Source: an uncultured Bryobacteraceae bacterium (lineage in GTDB: Bacteria > Acidobacteriota > Terriglobia > Bryobacterales > Bryobacteraceae). From it: a stretch of DNA of 64,000 bases. The notes under the pieces are model-generated. The model worked only from the letters and a program-made list of their open reading frames with translations, did not search any database and was not told where the DNA came from. The DNA is taken from contig CAKZUE010000013.1 of the NCBI GenBank assembly GCA_937920635.1, positions 62,001 through 126,000 of the forward strand. The letters are read 5' to 3'. The translations under genes and the position numbers were made by a program. Numbering within the stretch: the stretch's first letter is position 1; each line of letters begins with the position of its first letter. Shown one piece after another: positions 58,538-64,000 of the stretch.

Positions 58538-59166
58538 GGCGCACGGCCAATTGCCCCTCCTGCGGCGCGCCGGTGCAGTTCGCCTGGTCGTCCGCGGTGC
58601 AGACCGCCTGCCCCTATTGCCACTCGATCCTCGTCCGCCACGACGTGGATCTGGAGAAGGTCGGCATCACCGCCGATCTGCCGCCCGATGCGAGCCCCAT
58701 CCAGCTCTACACGGAAGGCATCTTCGACAACCGCCGCTTCACCGTCATCGGGCGCATCCGCTACGAGTGGGAGCAGGGCGGCTGGAACGAGTGGCACATT
58801 CTTTTCAATGACCAGTCGAGCGGCTGGCTCTCCGACGCGCAGGCGGATTACGCCGTGAGCTTCCTCGCCACGCCGCCCGCGCCGCTGCCCTTGCCGGACC
58901 AGGTCCGTCCCGGCACGCAGCTCAAAATTGCGGGCGCGCCTTTCTACGTCACGCACCTTACGCCGGTGCGCTACATCGGCTTCGAGGGCGAGCTTCCCTT
59001 CACGACCTCGGACCGCAGCGAGTTTCTCACCGCCGACCTGCGCACGCACGACGCGCGCTTCGCCACCATCGATTACTCGGAGAACCCGCCGCTGCTGTTC
59101 GCGGGGCGCTTCGTCACATTCGACGAACTCCGGCTCGCCAATCTCAGGGAGTTTGAAGGATGGTGA
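58534..59166 (+). CDS. DUF4178 zinc-ribbon protein (first)
   Basis: A 210-residue protein starting at a GTG that overlaps the speD stop. An N-terminal zinc ribbon (C8, C11, C27, C30: [19 protein letters not shown]) leads to a DUF4178 beta domain ([35 protein letters not shown]). A second beta part (about 130-210) follows. DUF4178 is associated in genomes with SpeD, SPFH and DUF350 proteins, but no activity is known. The next gene begins inside its last codons (7-base overlap). Confidence 0.82.
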   Translation: MRRTANCPSCGAPVQFAWSSAVQTACPYCHSILVRHDVDLEKVGITADLPPDASPIQLYTEGIFDNRRFTVIGRIRYEWEQGGWNEWHILFNDQSSGWLSDAQADYAVSFLATPPAPLPLPDQVRPGTQLKIAGAPFYVTHLTPVRYIGFEGELPFTTSDRSEFLTADLRTHDARFATIDYSENPPLLFAGRFVTFDELRLANLREFEGW

Positions 59167-60488
59167 CCTCGAACCGCGTGCCCGCGCCGGCGCCCATCTC
59201 CTGCCCGAACTGCGGCGGGAGGATCGAACTGCACGGTTTCGCGCATACGCGCTCGGCCGTCTGCATTCAGTGCTGCACGGTCATCGACACCTCCTCGCCG
59301 TCGCTCCAGATCCTGCAGCGCTTTGACAAAGCGCAGCGCCAGCGTCCCGTCTTGCCGCTGGGCTCGCGCGGCAAGTTCGAGGGCAAGACTTGGGAGGCCA
59401 TCGGCTTCCAGGTCCGCACCATCTACGTGGACGGGACGCCCTATAGCTGGCACGAATACCTGCTGTTCAATCCTTACGCCGGGTTCCGCTACCTCACTTT
59501 TTACGATGGCCATTGGAGCCTTGTGCGCACGCTGCGCGCGATGCCCGCATTCACAGTCTGGAAAGGGCGCAAAGCGGCTTCTTACGAAGGCAGGGTGTAC
59601 TCGCACTTCCAGAACGCCGAGGCGGTGACGACGTTCGTCATGGGCGAATTCCCGTGGGCGGTGCGCGTCGGCGAAAAGGTGGACGCCAACGACTACGTTT
59701 CGCCTCCGTATGTGCTCTCCAGCGAGCGGGACGAGAAGGAGATCAACTGGTCGCAAGGCGTCTACATGAGCGGCGAGGAGGTCTGGAAGGCGTTCGGACT
59801 GAAAGGCTCGCCTCCGCAGGCGCACGGCGTCTACCTGAACCAGCCCAACCCGCACACGGAACAGGCGAAGCGCTCTTGGCGGACTTTCATGCTACTGGCG
59901 GCGGTGTGGGTTTTTCTACTGATCGCCGCTATCGCCACAGCGGGCAACCGCGAGGTCTTCCGCGGCCGCTACCGTTACGTGCACGGCTCGCCGGGAGAAA
60001 CCTCATTCGTCACTCAAACCTTCAACATCCCGCGCGATGGCAATGTCGAGGTCGAGATCAAGACGGATCTCGACAACAACTGGGCGTATTTCAACCTGGC
60101 GCTGCTGCGCGAGGACGGAGCGCAGGGGTTCGACTTCGGGCGCGAGATCAGCTACTACCACGGCAGCGATTCCGACGGCTCCTGGAGCGAAGGCGGCCGC
60201 TCGGACTCCGCTCTGCTCGCCCGTGTGCCCGCCGGGACCTATTACCTGCGCATCGAGCCGGAGATGGACGCGCAGGCCTCGGCGCGGGCCTCTTCCGGCA
60301 TGAGCATGAACTACGAGATCATCGTCAGGAACGACGTGCCGCGCTTCTGGCTCCTGCTGCTGGCTCTGCCTCTGCTGCTGATCGCGCCGCTGCGGCACAC
60401 GTTCCGTACCATCGGATTCGAGACGGCGCGCTGGTCGGAGAGCGACTATGGCGCCGCGCTCGGCTCTTCCTCGGAGGATGACGAATGA
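59160..60488 (+). CDS. DUF4178 zinc-ribbon membrane protein (second, longer)
   Basis: A 442-residue protein. Zinc ribbon (CPNCGGRIELHGFAHTRSAVCIQC), DUF4178 domain (about 70-220: WEAIGFQVRTIYVDGTPYSWHEYLLFNPYAGFRYL), a membrane helix (FMLLAAVWVFLLIAAIATA, about 241-260), an extracytoplasmic beta domain (about 265-395), and a second helix (FWLLLLALPLLLIAPL, about 396-411) with an acidic cytoplasmic end. It probably links cytoplasmic zinc-ribbon parts to the envelope side. Overlaps neighbours at both ends (ATGA with the next gene). Confidence 0.82.
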   Translation: MVTSNRVPAPAPISCPNCGGRIELHGFAHTRSAVCIQCCTVIDTSSPSLQILQRFDKAQRQRPVLPLGSRGKFEGKTWEAIGFQVRTIYVDGTPYSWHEYLLFNPYAGFRYLTFYDGHWSLVRTLRAMPAFTVWKGRKAASYEGRVYSHFQNAEAVTTFVMGEFPWAVRVGEKVDANDYVSPPYVLSSERDEKEINWSQGVYMSGEEVWKAFGLKGSPPQAHGVYLNQPNPHTEQAKRSWRTFMLLAAVWVFLLIAAIATAGNREVFRGRYRYVHGSPGETSFVTQTFNIPRDGNVEVEIKTDLDNNWAYFNLALLREDGAQGFDFGREISYYHGSDSDGSWSEGGRSDSALLARVPAGTYYLRIEPEMDAQASARASSGMSMNYEIIVRNDVPRFWLLLLALPLLLIAPLRHTFRTIGFETARWSESDYGAALGSSSEDDE

Positions 60489-60673
60489 AGCTGTCGCTGC
60501 CCTATCTGCTGTACGGTCTGCTGGTGCTCGGCTCCAGTTTCGGCGCCGGGCGCATGGGCTGGTTCGCCTCCTCGGCCACCGAGATCAAGAACGTGCCCAA
60601 GTCGATCCGCGAGAACCCGGGCGTCTACCGCTCGCATTATTCCTGGCTGCCCCGCTGGTTTGGAGGGAAATAA
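60485..60673 (+). CDS. 62-residue membrane protein of the SpeD/DUF4178 operon
   Basis: A small protein with one N-terminal hydrophobic segment (YLLYGLLVLGSSFGAG, about 7-22) and a basic, aromatic C-terminal half (IRENPGVYRSHYSWLPRWFGGK). I do not recognise a family. Overlap with the preceding stop (ATGA) and three bases before the DUF350 start support a real gene translated with the operon. Confidence 0.75.
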   Translation: MKLSLPYLLYGLLVLGSSFGAGRMGWFASSATEIKNVPKSIRENPGVYRSHYSWLPRWFGGK

Positions 60674-60676
60674 CCG

Positions 60677-60895
60677 ATGAACACTTCCATCGTGCACCTT
60701 GCGGCTCTGTTGAACGCCGTTCTCTTCGCCATTCTCGGCGTCGTGATCCTTGTGGTCTCTTTCATGCTCTGGGACAAGATTACGCCTTACGATCTGTGGA
60801 AGGAGATCATCGAGAAGCACAACACGGCGCTGGCGGTCTTCGCCGGATTCATGGCGCTGGGCATCGCCATCATCGTCGCCGCCGCGGTTCACTAG
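60677..60895 (+). CDS. DUF350 (YjfL-like) membrane protein
   Basis: A 72-residue protein with two helices (about 10-30 and 50-71) joined by a polar loop WDKITPYDLWKEIIEKHN, as in DUF350/YjfL proteins. AGGGAAATAACCG precedes the ATG. Full DUF350 proteins carry two such units; this has one. DUF350 genes co-occur with PspA, SPFH and ATP-grasp genes in envelope-stress loci; its function is unknown. Confidence 0.82.
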   Translation: MNTSIVHLAALLNAVLFAILGVVILVVSFMLWDKITPYDLWKEIIEKHNTALAVFAGFMALGIAIIVAAAVH

Positions 60896-60911
60896 AGCCG
60901 CCTGCACGCCG

Positions 60912-62408
60912 ATGGCGTTCGTCCTGTTCCTTTCGGTCTTTCTGATCGCCGCCTGCGGTCTCATCTACGAGCTGATCGCCGGCGCTCTGGCGAGCTATCT
61001 GCTCGGCGACAGCATCCTCCAGTTCTCCACCGTCATCGGAACCTACCTGTTCGCCATGGGGGTCGGCTCGTGGCTGTCGCGCTACATCACCAGCAGGCTG
61101 GTGGCGCGGTTCATTTCCATTGAGCTGATGGTGGGGCTGCTCGGCGGCTTCTCCTCGACGATCCTGTTTTTTGCGTTCGCTTACTCGCAGGGGTTCCGGC
61201 TGCTGCTGTACGGGGTGGTGCTGCTGATCGGGGTTCTGGTCGGGCTGGAGATTCCGCTGCTGATGCGCATTCTGCGCGAGCGGTACCAGTTGCGGGAGCT
61301 GGTGGCCAACGTGCTCACCTTCGATTACCTGGGCGCGCTGGGGGCGTCGCTGCTGTTCCCGCTGTTCCTGGTGCCGCGGCTCGGGCTGGTGCGCGGCGCG
61401 ATGCTCTTCGGGCTGGTGAATGCGCTGGTGGCGCTGTGGTCGACGTGGCTGTTCCGGAGCCATCTGCCGCAGCCTCTCGTGCAGCGCGCAGCGTCCGCCG
61501 CCGTGGTGATCGTGCTCGGCGCGGGGCTGGCGCTCGGCGAGCGCATCACCGACACCGCCGACGCCGCTCTTTACGCCGACGACGTAATCCTGGCCCGCAC
61601 CACTCCATACCAGCGCATCGCCGTCACCCGCTGGAAGGACGACATCCGCCTCTATCTCAACGGGCACCTGCAATTCTCCTCGCGCGACGAATACCGCTAT
61701 CACGAAGCGCTGATCCATCCGGGGCTGGCTTCCATCCCCGCGCCGCGCCGCGCCCTGGTGCTCGGCGGCGGCGACGGGCTCGCCGTGCGCGAGATCCTCC
61801 GCTACCCGTCGATCGAATCCGTCACGCTCGTCGATCTCGACCCCGAAATGACGCGCCTGTTCCGCTCGCACCCGCTGCTGGCCGAACTGAACAGCCGTTC
61901 GCTGCAAGACCGCCGCGTCCGCATCATCAATGCCGACGCGTTCCCATGGCTCGAGTCCTCGCGCGAGCCGTTTGACTTCATCGCCGCCGATTTCCCCGAT
62001 CCCAACAACTACTCGCTCGGCAAGCTCTACACCACCGCGTTCTACCGGCTGCTGAAGCGCTCGCTCGCCTCGGGCGGCGTGGCGGTGGTGCAGTCGACTT
62101 CGCCGATGTTCGCCCGCCAGTCCTTCTGGTGCATCCACGAGACGATGAAAGCGGCGGGCTTCCGCACGTATCCGTATCACGCCTACGTGCCGTCGTTCGG
62201 CGAGTGGGGCTATGTGCTGGCGGCTCATACGGAATGGCGCCCGCCGGAAAAGCTCCCTTCGGGCTTGCGCTTCCTCACGCCCGCAAGCGTGGCCACGCTG
62301 TTCGACTTCCCTCCTGATTTGGCGCCCGTACCCGCCGAGCCGAACCGCCTCTTCGATCAGGTCCTGGTCCGCTACTACGACCGCGAATGGCACGAGATCC
62401 TGCGATGA
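60912..62408 (+). CDS. membrane-embedded spermidine-synthase-like protein
   Basis: A 498-residue fusion: six or seven helices (about 1-215) and a spermidine-synthase/PMT Rossmann domain (about 225-490). The latter has ALVLGGGDGLAVREILRYP (nucleoside binding), VTLVDLDPEM, and FIAADFPDPNNYSLGKLYTTAFY, matching the aminopropyltransferase core with its Asp pocket. It could use the decarboxylated AdoMet made by the SpeD gene to aminopropylate a membrane-associated acceptor. The acceptor is unknown. The stop overlaps the next start (ATGA). Confidence 0.87.
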   Translation: MAFVLFLSVFLIAACGLIYELIAGALASYLLGDSILQFSTVIGTYLFAMGVGSWLSRYITSRLVARFISIELMVGLLGGFSSTILFFAFAYSQGFRLLLYGVVLLIGVLVGLEIPLLMRILRERYQLRELVANVLTFDYLGALGASLLFPLFLVPRLGLVRGAMLFGLVNALVALWSTWLFRSHLPQPLVQRAASAAVVIVLGAGLALGERITDTADAALYADDVILARTTPYQRIAVTRWKDDIRLYLNGHLQFSSRDEYRYHEALIHPGLASIPAPRRALVLGGGDGLAVREILRYPSIESVTLVDLDPEMTRLFRSHPLLAELNSRSLQDRRVRIINADAFPWLESSREPFDFIAADFPDPNNYSLGKLYTTAFYRLLKRSLASGGVAVVQSTSPMFARQSFWCIHETMKAAGFRTYPYHAYVPSFGEWGYVLAAHTEWRPPEKLPSGLRFLTPASVATLFDFPPDLAPVPAEPNRLFDQVLVRYYDREWHEILR

Positions 62409-63934
62409 TCCGCCGCCGCGACCTCGCCGCCGCCATCATCGGAGTCCTGCCGAAATCCGAACCGCGGATCGAGGGCGGCTTCGTCTTCGAGTCCGGCACA
62501 GAGGGCCCGGATCTCGGCCACCGGCTGCGGGACCACGCTGCGTTTCCATCCCCGCAGCGCACGGAGCGCGTGGAGACCGTGATCGTCGGCGCCGGCGTGG
62601 CCGGCCTTTCCGCCGCGTGGCATCTGCGCCGCCGCGGCTATCACGATTTCCTGCTTCTGGAAATGGAGCGCGAGCCCGGCGGCAACTCGCGCTCCGGCCG
62701 CAACGAGGTTTCCGCCTATCCCTGGGCCGCGCACTATCTGCCGGTCCCCGATCCCCGGCAGCAACTCACGCGCGAGCTCTGCCGCGAGCTGGGGCTGCTC
62801 GAAGGCGAAACCTGGAGCGAGCGCCACCTATGCCACGAGCCCCGCGAGCGGCTCTTCATCCACGGCCGCTGGCAGGAGGGCATCGAACCCGCCGTCGGGC
62901 TCACGCCGGAAGATGCGCGGCAGCACAGGCGCTTTGACGAGATCACCAGCGAGCTGCGCCAGACCGGCGCCTTCCGCATCCCCATGGAAGACGGGCTCGG
63001 ACGCGCTACGCCCGCCATCCGCGCCCTGGACCAGATCTCGTTTGAGCAGTGGCTCGGGCAGCATGGCATTTCGTCGCCCTACCTGCTCTGGTTTCTCGAC
63101 TACTCGACGCGCGACGACTACGGCACATCACTCGAAGGCATCTCGGCGTGGGCGGGACTGCACTACTTCGCCGCGCGAGAACCTCATGAACTCGGCCCCC
63201 TGACCTGGCCGGAGGGCAACGGCTGGCTGGCGCGCCGGCTCCTGGACCGCATCGGCCCCAAGGTGCGCACCGGCGCCATGGTGCGTTCGATCCGCAAAGC
63301 CAACTCCCGCTGGGAGGTCACAGCGGGCAACACCCGTTACGATGCGGCTTTCGTGATCTTCGCCGCACCCACATGGCTCGCCTCCTGGATTGTCGATCCG
63401 CCCCCGCCCCGCTGGCCTTTCGCGTACGCACCCTGGGTGGTGGCGAATCTCACGCTCGCGCGGTGGCCGGAAAACCGCGGCCTGGGGTACGCCTGGGATA
63501 ACGTCATCTTCCGCTCGCCCTCGCTTGGCTACGTCGTCGCCACGCATCAGAGCGTCAAAACACATCAGCCGGAAACTGTTTGGACGTGGTACCTGGCCCT
63601 GGCCTCCGGCCGCGCCGCCGACCAGCGCCGCCTGCTTCTCGGGGGCGACTACGCGTATTGGAAAGAGATGGTGCTCTCGGACCTGGAGCGCGCGCATCCC
63701 GACATCCGCCGATGCGTGCGCCGGCTGGATATCTTCCGCATCGGCCACGCCATGCCGCGCCCCGCGCCGGGCGCCATCTTCCACCCGGAGCGCCTGCGCC
63801 GCGCGCGCCATCAGGGCTCGCTCGTGTACGCCAACAGCGACATCAGCGCGCTGTCGCTGTTCGAGGAAGCCCTGCACCGGGGCGTCTCGGCGGCGGATCA
63901 CATCCTGCGGCTGGCTTCCCGCTCCGGAGCGTAA
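62405..63934 (+). CDS. FAD-dependent amine-oxidase/desaturase-like protein
   Basis: A 509-residue flavoprotein. A Tat-like leader (MIRRRDLAAAIIGVLP) precedes the dinucleotide-binding motif VIVGAGVAGLSAAWHLRRRG (about 60-80) and LLEMEREPGGNSRSG. The middle contains FLDYSTRDDYGTSLEGISAWAGLHYF, and the flavin is closed by YANSDISALSLFEEALHRG near the C terminus. This resembles monoamine/polyamine oxidases and carotenoid-type desaturases. In this operon it may oxidise an aminopropylated product. It is the last gene of the run; rlmH is convergent. Confidence 0.83.
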   Translation: MIRRRDLAAAIIGVLPKSEPRIEGGFVFESGTEGPDLGHRLRDHAAFPSPQRTERVETVIVGAGVAGLSAAWHLRRRGYHDFLLLEMEREPGGNSRSGRNEVSAYPWAAHYLPVPDPRQQLTRELCRELGLLEGETWSERHLCHEPRERLFIHGRWQEGIEPAVGLTPEDARQHRRFDEITSELRQTGAFRIPMEDGLGRATPAIRALDQISFEQWLGQHGISSPYLLWFLDYSTRDDYGTSLEGISAWAGLHYFAAREPHELGPLTWPEGNGWLARRLLDRIGPKVRTGAMVRSIRKANSRWEVTAGNTRYDAAFVIFAAPTWLASWIVDPPPPRWPFAYAPWVVANLTLARWPENRGLGYAWDNVIFRSPSLGYVVATHQSVKTHQPETVWTWYLALASGRAADQRRLLLGGDYAYWKEMVLSDLERAHPDIRRCVRRLDIFRIGHAMPRPAPGAIFHPERLRRARHQGSLVYANSDISALSLFEEALHRGVSAADHILRLASRSGA

Positions 63935-63941
63935 TCCGGAT

Positions 63942-64000
63942 TCACCGCGGATACGGGTGCCCGCGCAGCATCGTCAGCGCGCGGTAGATCTGTTCGGCGA
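63942..64000 (-). CDS. rlmH: 23S rRNA pseudouridine-1915 N3-methyltransferase RlmH, C-terminal end
   Basis: Only the last 18 codons and the TGA are inside the window. The peptide AEQIYRALTMLRGHPYPR matches the RlmH C terminus, which closes with AEQLYRA and a His-Pro-Tyr-His end. It converges with the flavoprotein gene across 7 bases. The assignment relies on a short stretch. Confidence 0.6.
   Translation of the reverse strand, partial: AEQIYRALTMLRGHPYPR

Noticed and set aside
60870-62393. 507-codon minus-strand frame across the spermidine-synthase-like gene
   Set aside because: The Glu/Gln/Arg-rich translation is an artefact opposite a polytopic membrane protein with clear motifs.
1-64000. 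CRISPR arrays, insertion sequences, prophage genes, rRNA or tRNA genes
   Set aside because: I saw no regularly spaced repeats, transposase or integrase motifs, phage structural genes or RNA gene signatures on either strand.

Overview
The window is a GC-rich bacterial chromosome segment densely packed with genes on both strands. Many neighbouring genes share ATGA, GTGA or TTGA stop-start overlaps. The gene mix suggests an Acidobacteriota member, probably of the Bryobacterales (Solibacter-like) group. It includes several URO-D family methyltransferase homologues, a GH78 rhamnosidase, a DUF4832 protein, carboxypeptidase-regulatory-like proteins, a Tad pilus locus and cdaA-cdaR-glmM. That placement is inference, because no rRNA gene is present. 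I found no tRNA, rRNA, CRISPR array, insertion sequence or phage gene.

Layout. 1-8.2 kb: end of a TSUP permease, two URO-D homologues, QueD, a SagB-like nitroreductase, a GH78 alpha-L-rhamnosidase, Tag glycosylase and an ECF-type sigma factor. 8.2-11.7 kb: a CcmH-like protein, then the c-di-AMP operon cdaA-cdaR-glmM. 12-21 kb: DUF4832 protein, aldehyde dehydrogenase, a YbcI-like membrane hydrolase, a PL22-like propeller, an exported methyltransferase, lipoproteins and the ComM ATPase. 21-36 kb: J-domain and DUF5658 proteins, then a complete-looking Tad/Flp pilus island. Its minus-strand operon runs from a PilZ-like gene and a polytopic membrane protein through two flp pilins, cpaB, cpaC, tadZ, tadA, tadB and tadC to a 33-residue single-span protein. 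Its plus-strand operon is a LuxR-type regulator, two TadE genes and TadG. The prepilin peptidase gene tadV lies alone.

36-41 kb: a second LuxR-type regulator heads an unusual run of TonB-like, squalene-cyclase-repeat and DUF362 genes. 41-50 kb: pirin, MarR and serine-hydrolase genes, an unknown alpha-toroid protein, a third URO-D homologue with a methyltransferase and a glycolate-oxidase-like FAD protein, TlpA, and a pterin cluster of two tandem 6-PTPS paralogues overlapping folE. 50-57 kb: a LysW-like acidic zinc-ribbon protein, a chain of secreted redox proteins, lysA, a GAF-GAF-PP2C phosphatase, and deoC and rpiB with N-terminal extensions.

57-64 kb holds the most striking system. An SPFH/zinc-ribbon protein, SpeD-type AdoMet decarboxylase, two DUF4178 zinc-ribbon proteins, a small membrane protein, DUF350, a membrane-embedded spermidine-synthase homologue and a FAD amine-oxidase-like protein form one co-oriented, tightly packed operon. 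The parts fit an envelope-associated aminopropyl or polyamine chemistry, possibly an envelope-stress system. The true product is unknown. The window closes with the end of rlmH.
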